DNA of 64,000 nucleotides from Pseudoalteromonas arctica A 37-1-2 (GCF_000238395.3 NZ_CP011026.1:124001-188000), one strand, 5' to 3'. Counted from the stretch's first letter, positions 1 through 10,953 are shown. The notes: generated from the letters alone by a model not told the origin. A program made the numbers and translations.

Positions 1-2
1 CT

Positions 3-1139
3 GCTAGAACTTGGGATTTAGAACTACTTAAAAACAATAAATGGAACCTTTTAGTTAATTCTTATGAAGATGTTGTCGATATTTTAGAACAGTATATAAA
101 TATTAGTCATTCTCGTATTAATGCAATCCCTGACTTTGAAGCTAACACAATTATTGTTTGGGAAGGGTTGTACAAATTTGAGCAGTATCTAGAAGAAAAA
201 AACCGTGAAAATGCACTATTTAAAGAAGTAGATATAATTTCAGAACACTTAAGTTTAGTTTTTCACCGCTTTATGGAGAAGCAAGGCAAAAGTCTTCAAA
301 TTAGAATTAATAATCAAGTCTTAAAACCATTTAACCCATTTCCAATTAAAGAGAATGATTTTAGATCATTGGAGTTTAGAAAAAGAAAGTTCGGGGATGA
401 CTCCATTAAGATAGAGGGTTTTATCTTGCCTTCTAGAAGTATCAAAGAAGCTAATCAGGGATTGTCTATATGGGCTACAAAAAATCGTAGCCTAATGGAT
501 ATGGAGGGCATTTATATTTACAGAGCCGATAGGTTAATCTTGTTTGGTGGTTGGAATGGATTAATAAAGAAGGCGCCTCGCCTTCAATTAGCTCGATTAC
601 AGGTAGAAATAGGTAACAGTGCTGATCATTTGCTTCATTTAAACGTGGCAAAATCACAAGTTATTATTCCCCATGAGTTAAAAAATGCTTTTCAAGGTTA
701 TATAAATGACTTGAAACAAGAAGCAGAAAAAGAATTTTATAATCGTGGAATAAGACAGTTTAACGAACCAAAAGATACTTCCCACGTTCATTTGTTTGAA
801 AGAAGGACTTCCAGTAAAGGTCCAGTATTAGAAATTAACAAAGGGTTTGAATTAATTAAAAGCTTATTTTCTGAATTAGATAACAAGCAATCAGCAAAGC
901 TCAATATGCTTTTGTCTATGGTTAATACCCGCATTAACAAAATAAGAAATACACATGAAAATCAAGACTTTACTATTTCAAGAAGTCTTTCTGAGGAAGA
1001 GCTTCTCATTAATATTCAGGACTTAGTTATGCGAGGTATTGATCCTGAGGTCATATACAAGTTTGTAATTCCAGAGCTTGGTTTTAATGTTGATTCACTT
1101 CCGCAAGCGGTTATAAAAATTTTAGAAGGAGTTAAATAA
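3..1139 (+). CDS. GHKL (MutL/MORC/Hsp90-type) ATPase of a restriction-like system, C-terminal part
   Basis: The reading frame is already open at the left window edge, so the gene is cut by the window and the ATP-binding N-terminal domain lies outside. What is visible (about 378 residues) is the S5-fold transducer region and C-terminal helical part. The stretch GIYIYRADRLILFGGW followed by HLNVAKSQV is typical of the second domain of MutL/MORC-like ATPases. Family knowledge: such ATPases are encoded with Z1 helicases, PD-(D/E)XK nucleases, AIPR proteins and cytosine methyltransferases in predicted R-M systems (Iyer, Abhiman and Aravind's work on MutL homologues and MORC origins). The same partners follow here. 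Its stop overlaps the next start by one base (TAATG), which indicates translational coupling. A TTG at 168 is possible as a start but lies inside conserved sequence and is not needed. Confidence 0.8.
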   Translation, partial: ARTWDLELLKNNKWNLLVNSYEDVVDILEQYINISHSRINAIPDFEANTIIVWEGLYKFEQYLEEKNRENALFKEVDIISEHLSLVFHRFMEKQGKSLQIRINNQVLKPFNPFPIKENDFRSLEFRKRKFGDDSIKIEGFILPSRSIKEANQGLSIWATKNRSLMDMEGIYIYRADRLILFGGWNGLIKKAPRLQLARLQVEIGNSADHLLHLNVAKSQVIIPHELKNAFQGYINDLKQEAEKEFYNRGIRQFNEPKDTSHVHLFERRTSSKGPVLEINKGFELIKSLFSELDNKQSAKLNMLLSMVNTRINKIRNTHENQDFTISRSLSEEELLINIQDLVMRGIDPEVIYKFVIPELGFNVDSLPQAVIKILEGVK

Positions 1140-2464
1140 TGTCTGCTCATGAGTATGTAGAACAAATAAAAAAGATGATTAATGCTTTGGCCGAAAACTT
1201 ATCTGATACTAATAATATTTTATTGAGTGATTTTGAAGCTATATTTGAAAAAATCAAAGTAAATATACCAATAATGGCTCCAATGATTGGTTTACCTATT
1301 GTAGATGATATTTCTTTAAGAAGTTACTTTGATCTTGCGAGGAAAGAGTATTTATCTATTAACCCGACTCAAATAGATCCTGCTGACTCTCTAAGTAAAA
1401 CTAAGAATAAATCTTGGTTAACTTCAAGAAGAAAGGACGCTATCAAGTGGAATTATACCGAGCGCTATTTGAGGCTCTTAAAAAAGACCGGTCGTTCTGA
1501 AAAAATAATAAACGAAACTAGTCGTTCAAGTGAAGATATTATCAGTAAGCTTGGAGATCCATCCTCTTCAGACGAGTTTTATGTAAAAGGGCTCGTGGTC
1601 GGTGAAGTTCAGTCAGGCAAAACGGGTAATTTTAATGCTGTTATTAATCGTGCTGTAGATAGCGGCTACGGTTTAATTATCATATTATCGGGGATAATGG
1701 AGGATTTGAGAAGTCAAACTCAACAAAGGATTGAAAGTGATGTCATTGGTGAAGGTCTCGACGAAGAATCAGGGAAAAAAGGTAAGAAAGGTGTTGGCAA
1801 CATAGCTAGGTTTGGTCAACTAGGTAACTCTGAAGTTAAGCAAGTAGTTTCCGTTACATCTGTTAATTCAGACTTTAAGAAAAGCCTAGTCGACGCTGAG
1901 TTTTCTCTAAATCATACTAATATTTTGGTATGTAAGAAAAATGTAAGTGTTCTTAAAAATCTAATAGTTTGGTTAAGTGATTATGTGGATAAAGGGAAAG
2001 AGCAACTTAATATCCCATTCTTAATTATCGATGATGAGGCCGACAATGCCTCTCTAAATAATGAAGGTTCCAAAGGACATGAATATGCATCGAAGATAAA
2101 TGGCCACATTAGAGCTCTTCTAAACCTTTTCCATAAAAAGTCTTACCTAGGTTATACCGCTACCCCATTTGCTAATGTTCTTCAAGATAGGAATGAACAG
2201 CCGACTAAAGATTGGCCGATAAAATATAAAGATAAAGGTGAAAACCGAGAAAAACTCTTGAAGCAGGTTGATAATATTTTTCCTGAAGACTTCATCTATT
2301 TGTTGAACTCACCAAGCAATTATATTGGTGCAAAGCAGATCTTTGAAACCCTAGAGGTTATTGATAATAAAGCTGAAGGGGAAAAAATCCCATTACTAGC
2401 CTCTCCAGTTGATGACTACATCTCTGAATTTCCAACCAGAGTATTTGATGAAGACGATCTGTAG
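1139..2464 (+). pseudogene. Z1-family SF2 helicase-like protein, C-terminus lost at an IS3 insertion
   Basis: The ATG overlaps the preceding stop. The protein has a P-loop GEVQSGKTGN (about residue 154), a DEAD-like Walker B LIIDDEADNAS (about 296) and a motif-III-like GYTATPFANVL (about 337), which is the layout of the ATPase that precedes the Z1 domain. Family members are usually about twice as long (roughly 900 residues, with the Z1 domain C-terminal). Here the frame runs into the left end of an IS element and stops at a TAG inside its inverted repeat, giving 441 residues and no Z1 domain. The last native base is 2459. In the intact system this protein would be the helicase/translocase partner of the GHKL ATPase upstream. 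Almost certainly non-functional now. Confidence 0.85.
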
Positions 2465-2467
2465 TGG

Positions 2468-3657
<1,190 letters not shown>

Positions 3658-3725
3658 CCAAATTTGTATGCAAATAGCATAACATTTCTTTCTTAATGGG
3701 TGGCCAAAATCACTGTACCACTACA

Positions 3726-5417
3726 GTCAATGAATCTAAGGAAAGGTTACAGCTGTTTATTATAGATGAGTCATCTTTAGATGAAACAACAGCTGAGCAA
3801 GACTTGTGCGTATCGTTGAAGGCTGATTATGAAAGACAATTTAAAAAAGCTGTTAAGTTTTTAAATCTTTCTGTAAAGGGGACTTTAAGCGATAAGGTTC
3901 AAGATTCTGACGGTGTAGTTAAGTCCCTTATTGCTAAAATTAACTCCGAGGAGGGACTTGAGCAATTTGATGTAGTTGAAATATTTTTACTCACATTAAC
4001 AGCAACTGTTTCAAATAAAGGAGAGTCGATACAGCCTCGAAAAGTCCATTTCGAAGATGATTTTTTGAAAGTTAAGTATGAAAAAGATAATGTTTCCATA
4101 ACAAAAGATATCTTAATTTTAAAGAAAGTTATTGACTTGAACTTTTTAGCTAGCGTAATCGAGTCTCGAGGCAACCGGGAACCACTAACTATTAACTTTA
4201 CTCGCGATTTCAAAAAACGGATTGAAGTTATTCAAGCTGCGGACGAGAGAAATTTTGCATCATACTTGTGCGTTTTAGATGCTGAAGTCATTTCGGGATT
4301 ATATAAACGATACAGTAGTCGTTTATTGGAAAAAAATGTTCGTTCTTTTTTACAGTTTAAAGGAGTAAATAAAGGGATCAAAGAAACAATACGAACCAAG
4401 CCAGAACAATTTATTGCATTTAATAATGGCTTAACTGTTACCGCCACAAATGCAATCATTAAGCCCTATAAAAAATCTCAATACTTAGAAGCTTTAACTG
4501 ATTTCCAGATAGTTAACGGTGGACAAACAACAGCGTCAATATATTTTTCACATAAAGAGGGATTAGATATCAGTAAAGTTAAGGTAATGGCAAAAATTAA
4601 TGTTGCTAAAAATGTTGCTGAAAATGATTTAGACAATTTAATCTCAAATATTAGTCAGTTTTCCAACACGCAATCTCGTGTATCAAATGTGGATTTACGC
4701 TCTAAAAGTCCACAGTTGAGAACCTTAAAGTCGCTGAGCGATAGCATAATAACGCCAAGCGGGTTTAGATGGTTTTTTGAACGAGCAAAGGGAGAGTTTT
4801 TAACTAAAGTCAGACATGCAGGCTCTAATGGTAATCGCCTAAAAAAAGAATTCCCAAGAGAGCGTCGCTTTACAAATATGGAACTCGCAAAGTATTACTC
4901 TGCTTGGGGTAACTCACCTCATTTAGTAAAAAAAGGCGGAGAAAAAATTTTTAGGCACTTCATTGAAATGCTCGAGTCTGAAGAAGAAGCTACAGAAAAA
5001 GTTCAAATTGATAGAGAGTTCTATGAAAAGTTGATTGCTAAAATTATTTTATTTAGACGAATGGAAAAAATTTATGGCCAAGGTAAGAACTCCCTGGGTC
5101 AATTACGGGCTGCTGTTATTCCATACACACTATCAGTGTTGTACATTTATACCGATGCTTCAGGATCAGGAAAAAGCTTTAATTTAGAAAGAATATGGAA
5201 AGAAGAAGATATTGATACTGAATTACAAGAATATTTAAAAGAGCTCATGATTCTTATGAATGAGTTAATAAAAAAATACTCTGCCAGTGAAGACTTTAAT
5301 GAATATTCTAAAAAACCTGAATTATGGGAGTCAATTAAGGAATGTACAGAAATTCAAAATTTATTTAAAAAAAGCAGTACATTATCTATCTTTAAGAAAT
5401 ACACTATTTCATTATAA
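3726..5417 (+). pseudogene. AIPR-family (abortive infection phage resistance) protein, N-terminus lost at IS3
   Basis: Native sequence resumes at 3726, immediately after the IS right end; the only in-frame ATG (3696) lies within the IS end. The visible 560 or so native residues carry the AIPR signature around YSSRLLEKNVRSFL, TKPEQFIAFNNGLTVTA and IVNGGQTTASIYF. AIPR proteins usually run to about 600-700 residues, so a modest N-terminal piece is missing, together with whatever lay between Z1 and AIPR. A PD-(D/E)XK nuclease gene is the usual occupant there. The remaining frame is open to its stop with no further damage, so a fused product initiated inside the IS is conceivable but its function is doubtful. 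It is convergent with the cytosine methyltransferase gene 26 bp downstream. Confidence 0.82.
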
Positions 5418-5443
5418 GTATGGTGCTATAAGGTGATAACAGA

Positions 5444-6988
5444 TTACTTTAAGACTAAAGAGCTAAGTACTTTCAAGATTGCTTGTCCTATTTGGAAAGC
5501 CAAATACGGCGGCACAGCATTCCCTACTTGTACATATTGGTTAGTTCTCGTCCCTTCAAAAATGTAGTTATCAGGGAATGTTTGTAAGCGTGCTGCTTCA
5601 CGGACACTTAAACTTCTACATTGCTGCGGATCGTAATGTACGAAATAGTGGCCGTCCTTTGAGATATGGCTTGTTACGGTAGTAGCGTACTTATCTGCTA
5701 CTTGAACCCTAAAACGATCTGAATGTGTACCAGTATCCCAATTAGCGTGGGCCGGGGCTAGTTCTTGTGGGAAATGACGAGATTTAGGTGATAAACCTTG
5801 GATTTGTGCGTATGCAGCACAGTATGAGTAACGTAGTAAGTCATCAATCATATGGCCTCTGGTTTCATGATTTAGCACCACGTTTAGGTTAGGGTCTATA
5901 TACCAGGCTTTTAGTGACTCTGGCATGGTTGGGGTTTTGCCGCTTAATGCACTTTCTGTTCTAGACAACCCGATTTTTGGTTCGAGGTTTAGGCTATTTG
6001 CTGATTCTGGGTCAAATTGTTTTTTCAGAATTCGCTTTAACTTAGCTGCATTTTTAGTAACAGCTGTTTCCCAATCTTTTGCGTTATCTTTTTGTTTTGA
6101 AAAGCCGCTGCGTAAATTTGGTAAGTCACTAATAGCTTGTTCTACGGTAACTTGGTGTTCGCATAGTTTTAGTATTTCTGGGGGGGCTTTAATATCCTCA
6201 CGTATACCAAGTAAAATTACCCGATGCCTAGCTTGAGGTATACCGTATTGCTCACAACGAATTAAAAAATCAGCTGTATCTTTGTATTGTGGGTCTTCTG
6301 GATTATCAGCATCAACGACTAATGAAAAAACTTTATATTTTGGAATTTTTTTGTGTTTTGTTACTGAGCCAGGGCTGCGCAAATCTTCTAATATTTGTGG
6401 AAACATGACTTGGCCGTTAACTTTTGCTGTAAGTATTCCTCTTACATTTTCCATCACAAAAATATCAGGCTTCGCTAGGCAAATTACTTCTAAGTATTCT
6501 TTATATAAAAAGTGGCGAGTATCCTCTTCTGCAATGTAACTTTTATTCCCAGCATTTCGAGAACGCCCTGCAAGTGAATAAGCTTGGCATGGAGGCCCAC
6601 CAATTAGTACTTTTGGCCCTTTATGGTCTTTTACAAGCTCTTTAATACGCTTATGAATCAGCTTATTATCTTTGCCAAGTTCTTTAGCACCATTGAGAGT
6701 TTCTTGATTGGCTTCTGTTGCAATATCGGGGTGAAGTTCAAACAACTCATCACGTGTAATTTTTCCATGCAGATAATTATAATAATTATTTAATGGCTGT
6801 GATCTTTTTTTGAGTGATCGAAAGAAGGCACGAGTAGTAAGAGTTTTATGGGCATGGAAATCTTTCTCAACAGAAATACCAATTTGAAAAGGCGATTTAC
6901 CATCTGAGGTTTGGGCTGCTGAAATCCCTTCGCCAAGACCACCCGGGCCTGCGAATAAATCTATGACAAGAATTTCACCGTTTTCCAT
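5444..6988 (-). CDS. DNA (cytosine-5-)methyltransferase
   Basis: C5-MTase that transfers methyl from SAM to cytosine, presumably the modification arm of the adjacent restriction-like operon. All core motifs are visible: motif I VIDLFAGPGGLGEG, motif IV with the catalytic Cys GGPPCQAYSLAGR, motif VI FVMENVRGI, motif VIII QARHRVILLGIRED, motif IX SLSVREAARLQTFPDNY and motif X QVGNAVPPYLA. I place the start at ATG 6988 because MENGEILVIDLFAG puts motif I at the family's usual distance from the N-terminus. A GTG at 7066 would add 26 residues of unusual sequence and has no ribosome binding site. A target-recognition region of about 130 residues lies between motifs VIII and IX. The gene looks intact although its restriction partners are broken. 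Confidence 0.9.
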   Translation of the reverse strand: MENGEILVIDLFAGPGGLGEGISAAQTSDGKSPFQIGISVEKDFHAHKTLTTRAFFRSLKKRSQPLNNYYNYLHGKITRDELFELHPDIATEANQETLNGAKELGKDNKLIHKRIKELVKDHKGPKVLIGGPPCQAYSLAGRSRNAGNKSYIAEEDTRHFLYKEYLEVICLAKPDIFVMENVRGILTAKVNGQVMFPQILEDLRSPGSVTKHKKIPKYKVFSLVVDADNPEDPQYKDTADFLIRCEQYGIPQARHRVILLGIREDIKAPPEILKLCEHQVTVEQAISDLPNLRSGFSKQKDNAKDWETAVTKNAAKLKRILKKQFDPESANSLNLEPKIGLSRTESALSGKTPTMPESLKAWYIDPNLNVVLNHETRGHMIDDLLRYSYCAAYAQIQGLSPKSRHFPQELAPAHANWDTGTHSDRFRVQVADKYATTVTSHISKDGHYFVHYDPQQCRSLSVREAARLQTFPDNYIFEGTRTNQYVQVGNAVPPYLAFQIGQAILKVLSSLVLK

Positions 6989-7288
6989 AACTTTACTACT
7001 AAATAATTTAATGACGTAGGATGATACCAGGCTTATACACGGTCTTAAAGTTTTAAATAGTAGCACTACTACTAATAGAACAAATTAGCAGCACTAATTT
7101 AAATTTAAAGGCATTAGCCAAGGCAATCCCCCGTGATCACACCCGAAATTTAATTAATGATGAGTAATTAACAGCATGGATGCTTTTAAAAGCGTAGCTT
7201 GGCCATGGATGGCCTATCTACGCTGGTTACGCTCGTATCATTAATTTAAATTGAGGAAATAATGTGATCCTCGGGGCGCTGTGGGGTT

Positions 7289-7396
7289 CCAAGGGGTGGT
7301 CGGCGGTATCCGCCCCTTGGTTGCAATCGCCAATGCGATATAAGTAAATTACTTTAAAAGCTTCGCTTTTCGCGCGAGCAAGCTGGGCGCCTACAG
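7289..7396. repeat. Hairpin-headed dispersed repeat, copy 1
   Basis: A 32-nt hairpin with arms CCAAGGGG and CCCCTTGG opens the unit. It is followed by a block containing CGCCAATGCGATATAAGTAA and a stretch ending GCAAGCTGGGCGCCTACAG. A second copy lies at 7652-7759 with a different but still self-complementary hairpin. The gene-free stretch 7067-7844 consists essentially of two diverged copies of a unit of about 360 bp; no coding frame or RNA gene was recognised in it. Confidence 0.75.
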
Positions 7397-7651
7397 CAAA
7401 TTTTAAGGCCGCTGCTCAGACATTTCCCCCTTCAACTTCACCTGCAAACACATAATTAGTGAGTAATTACTTCGCATGGATTCGAGGAAAGCGATGCTTG
7501 CAAATGGGTGAAAAACGTAGTTTTGAACGAGAGGGTAGGGATACCCGAACTGGGCAGCGTACAGGGATGTGAAAGTTGTGCGTTCATCGCGTTTACGTTC
7601 ATATTAATTTAGTGTTTAAAGATAAGTGAAATTGAGGGGCGTCGTGTGATT

Positions 7652-7759
7652 CCAAAGAGAGACCGACGCTTGTCTTTCTTTGGTTGCCATCGCCAATGCG
7701 ATATAAGTAAATTATTTTAAAAGCTTTGCTTTTCGCGCGAGCAAGCTGAGCGCCTACAG
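7652..7759. repeat. Hairpin-headed dispersed repeat, copy 2
   Basis: Same unit as 7289-7396. The hairpin arms here are CCAAAGA and TCTTTGG instead of CCAAGGGG and CCCCTTGG, so both sides of the stem changed together. The following 77 bp, from GTTGCCATCGCCAATGCG to CGCCTACAG, match copy 1 with only a few differences. Confidence 0.75.
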
Positions 7760-7814
7760 GTGTTTAGGCGGGCTTTGCTTGTTGATTGGGGTAATGAGCT
7801 AGTTACTAAAGAGA

Positions 7815-7841
7815 AAGCGCGATGTAAAATCGCACCTACAA
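7815..7841. repeat. REP-like palindromic element
   Basis: A short imperfect palindrome of the form GCGCGATGTAAAATCGCACC followed by TAC. The same word recurs at about 11140, 12563 and 12663. Its mirror form GGTGAGGTTTTATACCTCGC occurs at about 11202, 12526 and 12623. Confidence 0.65.
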
Positions 7842-7844
7842 ATG

Positions 7845-8849
7845 CTAAAGCTTAATAGGCGTACTTATCTCACAATCTTTGCATACTAAAGAGTAATTTT
7901 CTTTACGTTTGCTTGTTTTAGTATTGGTGCTTGAGCACTCAGAGCATGGTGATTTCATTGGTGTATTTGCACTGCAATTACCGCATTTTACAAAGTAGCC
8001 ATAGCGCCCAGAAAGAGGTTGCAAATTGGTCGCGCTATTACATTGCTTACAAGCTAATGTTATCTCTTTGATTAGATCACTTTTAGGTTTTACTTGTTCA
8101 GTATTGGTTTGCTCAGACGCTATTAAAGCCTCATCGTAAACAGATTCTGATTCGCTTATCTCTGCAGGTACATATGAAGGCTCTTGTAAGTTAGGTGATA
8201 TATTTTGCTCTAAAATAAACTGGCAAATTCTATCGAGTGTTTCTTCACTGAACCAAGGTCGAACGTTTGTTGTAAAAAGATGAAGCGCATTAGGTTTAGA
8301 CGCAGGAAGCTTCATTATTTCAAGTAATTTATCAGTTATAAATTCTGATTTAACTAATCGATCTTCAATTGTTTTTGGTGTGTTTTCTCGATTGATAATG
8401 GCGTTGCTCGATATGGCACAAATACTATGCCACTCTCTGCCACCAAAACCCTGTTGCAGCTTGCCAAATAATTTAGTGAGTAGGTTTGGTGCATTGTCGC
8501 GCATTAGGCTTTTTAATAGTTCTAGTTGTAATTCAACCTGTTTTATTGGCGATGGCATACCTTGCCAGTTGCCGCGATAACTGCGACTCCATTCTTGATG
8601 CTCATTAATCGTTACTTCCCCTGTAATGCTTTTAGATTCGATCAGAATAAAGCCATAGGTGTATGCGATTAGATGGTCTATTTGTGCGGTTTCGCCATTG
8701 TGTTTAAATTTCACATCGTTAAACACAAATACCTGACTATGATCTTTAAAGGCGCGGCGTAAATAAAAAGCAACGTCGAGTTCTTGCTTTTGACCTGCTT
8801 GTATTTTAGCTGAGTTGCTGTTGATGAGGGTTTTATCTTTTAGAATCAT
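7845..8849 (-). CDS. NERD-domain protein with C-terminal zinc ribbons
   Basis: N-terminal NERD (nuclease-related) domain, about residues 17-130: the blocks DVKFKHNGETAQIDHLIAY and FILIESKSITGEV show the D...ExK arrangement of the PD-(D/E)XK fold. The C-terminus has two Cys4 clusters (CKQCNSATN ... CGNC and CSECSSTN ... CKDC), like topoisomerase-type zinc ribbons. Start chosen at ATG 8849 because AAGGA lies about 9 nt upstream; a TTG at 8864 overlaps that binding site. NERD proteins are thought to act on DNA but the substrate is unknown. The gene stands alone between repeat clusters, next to defence-type genes, so a role in DNA processing or defence is inference only. Confidence 0.82.
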   Translation of the reverse strand: MILKDKTLINSNSAKIQAGQKQELDVAFYLRRAFKDHSQVFVFNDVKFKHNGETAQIDHLIAYTYGFILIESKSITGEVTINEHQEWSRSYRGNWQGMPSPIKQVELQLELLKSLMRDNAPNLLTKLFGKLQQGFGGREWHSICAISSNAIINRENTPKTIEDRLVKSEFITDKLLEIMKLPASKPNALHLFTTNVRPWFSEETLDRICQFILEQNISPNLQEPSYVPAEISESESVYDEALIASEQTNTEQVKPKSDLIKEITLACKQCNSATNLQPLSGRYGYFVKCGNCSANTPMKSPCSECSSTNTKTSKRKENYSLVCKDCEISTPIKL

Positions 8850-8925
8850 GAGGCGTCCTTTCAATCATGTATTTGCTTAGAATATCATTGAAGTACCGAA
8901 TAAGAATACTGCTTAAGTTCAAAAA

Positions 8926-9055
8926 ACGCGAGATAAACTCCCGCCTACAATTTAAAAGCTACGCTTTTCGCGCGAGATAAACTCCCACCTATAATTTAAA
9001 AGCTACGCTTTTCGCGCGAGCAAGCTGGGCGCCTACAGGTGTTTAGCTTGGCTAT
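8926..9055. repeat. Tandem REP-like repeats upstream of hipBA
   Basis: Three consecutive units share CGCGAG and CGCCTACA-like words. The first two are near-identical (TTTAAAAGCTACGCTTTTCG core) and the third ends GCAAGCTGGGCGCCTACAG, the version seen at 7378 and 11091. The core AAAAGCTACGCTTTT is itself a hairpin. Together with the operator array this fills the gene-free stretch 8850-9254. Confidence 0.7.
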
Positions 9056-9079
9056 TAAGCTCAAAATGTCATTAACTTT

Positions 9080-9255
9080 CCATAAGTAACTTATGCTTTA
9101 CTTATGGGGTCGTGTTTTATTTCACTTCCTATAAGTAAGGTAAAGTTTACTTATAGGCAGTAAATATACGTTCAAGCTTAAAAGTAAGTTATATTTGACT
9201 TTTGGGTAGGCTAACTTAAAATAAATAGCATAAGTAAACTATGGTTGACCTTTGA
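9080..9255. promoter_or_regulatory. Array of four HipB-type operators
   Basis: Four inverted repeats, all with an 8-bp spacer. O1 9080-9107: arms CCATAAGTAA/TTACTTATGG, perfect. O2 9128-9157: arms CCTATAAGTAA/TTACTTATAGG, perfect. O3 9181-9204: AAAAGTAA/TGACTTTT, one mismatch. O4 9230-9255: CATAAGTAA/TGACCTTTG, weak, overlapping the hipB start. The centres lie at about 9093.5, 9142.5, 9192.5 and 9242.5, so 49-50 bp apart. Known family behaviour: E. coli HipB binds operators with an 8-bp spacer, also four in number. Confidence 0.8.
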
Positions 9256-9581
9256 TGAGCGAATTACCAGCAAAAAAAACACTTGGAAGAGTTGTCAAAC
9301 GCACTGAAATGCCTGATCTATCAAAGCCGTTTTCGTCGGTGCGACTCGCTAAAGCGATTACTTCAAAGCGAACAGGCATGAAGCTTACATTGGTTGATGT
9401 ATCGCAAGCACTTAATATTTCAAAGCCTACGCTGATAAAAATAGAAAAAGGTGATGTTAATGTGCAGTTTTTTAATGTACTCAAAGTGATGGAATACTTG
9501 GGGTTGTCGTTTAGCCTTGTTAGTGATGACGAGTCGCACCACAATAACAACGATGAGGTGAGCGATGAGCAGTGGTATTAA
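9255..9581 (+). CDS. hipB: HipB-type antitoxin / XRE-family repressor
   Basis: A 108-residue protein with an XRE helix-turn-helix (about residues 40-75: TLVDVSQALNISKPTLIKIE and LKVMEYLGLSFSLV). It precedes hipA and overlaps it by 17 bp, the normal antitoxin-toxin order. It should neutralise HipA and repress the operon by binding the palindrome array directly upstream. Start: ATG 9255 is used; the TTG one codon earlier is unlikely. The N-terminal 30 residues before the HTH and the Asn/His-rich tail (SHHNNNDEVSDEQ) are extensions; in HipB the flexible tail is often a degradation signal, which is inference here. Confidence 0.88.
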   Translation: MSELPAKKTLGRVVKRTEMPDLSKPFSSVRLAKAITSKRTGMKLTLVDVSQALNISKPTLIKIEKGDVNVQFFNVLKVMEYLGLSFSLVSDDESHHNNNDEVSDEQWY

Positions 9582-10953
9582 AAAAAATAGCTTAGATGTA
9601 TTTATTGGGCATACGCAGAAGATAGGTGCGATAACTCTTGATATAGGCTCTGAAAATGAAATTGCATTTACCTATGAGCCTGAGTGGATTAGTAAGGGTT
9701 TTGCTATTTCACCACACTTACCGCTCAATGGTGATTTTGACTCGCGTGCTGTGCGTAATTATTTACAAAACTTATTACCCGAAGGCAAAGGTCTTGATGA
9801 AATTATAAGTAGTACTACTATCTCTAAAAATAATACGTTTGGTTTGATTAAAGTAATTGGCGAGGAAACGTCAGGTGCTTTGTCGTTTAGAGCAAGTAAC
9901 AGTACTTTAAAGCAAACATCTTTTCGTGAAGTGACTAGTGACGAGCTAAGCCAAAAACTTAAACGCTTTGTACAAGTTGGCGAGTCAATTACTCATTGGG
10001 ATGGCCGAACTCGGCTCTCTGTTGCTGGCGTTCAAGACAAACTAAACCTACTCGAAATCGATAGTAAATTAGGATTTGGTGAAGGGGAGCTATGTTCTAA
10101 TAAAATTTTTAAATTTGAAACAGGTACCGCTCCTTTCATTGCAGTAAATGAACTTTTTACCATGCTTTTGGCAAAAGAGTCGGGGCTCAATGTTCCCCAT
10201 GTTGAGTTGCGCACTTACGCAGATATAAGAGTATTTGTAATAGATCGCTTTGATAGGCGCGTTACACAAGATCAAAGCCGTGTATTACGTCGTCATATTA
10301 TTGATGGTTGCCAAGCCACTAATTTACCTCCTTCTTATAAATATGAGCGTCAGCATGGTGATGATGGGGATGGTATTTATATTCGAGATGGCGTTTCTTT
10401 TGCAAAACTATTTAATGTTAAAACAACGAATGTACAAGCGTATGAGGCTCAGCTTATTCGTTGGATGACATTTAATATTTTAGTACGTAATTACGATGCT
10501 CATGGCAAAAACATTAGTTTTTTTGTTGGTAAAAATGGTTTAGAGCTTACGCCGTTTTACGACTTGGTAAATATAGAGGCTATTATTGAGCAGGGAAGCA
10601 TTGACCGTGATATGGGCTATTTACAGCCCAAAATATCAAGGTGTTATGCTATGTCAGTGGGTGAGCATAATTCGCAAAGTGCAGGCAATTTTACTAATGA
10701 GATTACAGCTTACATGTTAGCTGATTTTGCTGATGAATTTGCTATTTCACTACCACGGATGCAACTACTTATGAGTCAAACTGTTGACTCTGTATTAGCT
10801 GCAATTGATACGGCTAAAGTTTCTGCTGTTAAAAATAACTTGTCTACTGCTGAATTAGCACACATTGATTTGTGCATAAAAATAATTAATAAAGCTGCAA
10901 ATAAGCTGAGTGAGCAAATAATACAACTACCAAATATGGATGCATTTATTTAA
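9565..10953 (+). CDS. hipA: HipA-family serine/threonine kinase toxin
   Basis: A 462-residue protein with the HipA N-terminal domain (couple_hipA, about 10-110) and the HipA_C kinase domain (about 150-400). Visible features are the phosphorylatable Ser loop in TRLSVAGVQDKLNLL, the catalytic loop NYDAHGKNISFF and the metal-binding TPFYDLVN. In characterised HipA the kinase phosphorylates glutamyl-tRNA synthetase and induces dormancy; the target of this homologue is not known. It overlaps hipB, so the two are co-translated and repressed together by the upstream operators. The frame is complete with no damage. Confidence 0.92.
   Translation: MSSGIKKNSLDVFIGHTQKIGAITLDIGSENEIAFTYEPEWISKGFAISPHLPLNGDFDSRAVRNYLQNLLPEGKGLDEIISSTTISKNNTFGLIKVIGEETSGALSFRASNSTLKQTSFREVTSDELSQKLKRFVQVGESITHWDGRTRLSVAGVQDKLNLLEIDSKLGFGEGELCSNKIFKFETGTAPFIAVNELFTMLLAKESGLNVPHVELRTYADIRVFVIDRFDRRVTQDQSRVLRRHIIDGCQATNLPPSYKYERQHGDDGDGIYIRDGVSFAKLFNVKTTNVQAYEAQLIRWMTFNILVRNYDAHGKNISFFVGKNGLELTPFYDLVNIEAIIEQGSIDRDMGYLQPKISRCYAMSVGEHNSQSAGNFTNEITAYMLADFADEFAISLPRMQLLMSQTVDSVLAAIDTAKVSAVKNNLSTAELAHIDLCIKIINKAANKLSEQIIQLPNMDAFI

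Noticed and set aside
3696..3725. ATG at 3696 as the true start of the AIPR gene
   Set aside because: It lies inside the IS right end, so those ten codons are IS sequence.
8926..9055. Tandem repeats that could suggest a short CRISPR array
   Set aside because: Units are contiguous with no unique spacers, repeats are palindromic REP-like words found elsewhere, and no cas gene is present.
10250..10468. A 72-codon frame inside hipA
   Set aside because: Same-strand shadow in another frame of a complete HipA gene.
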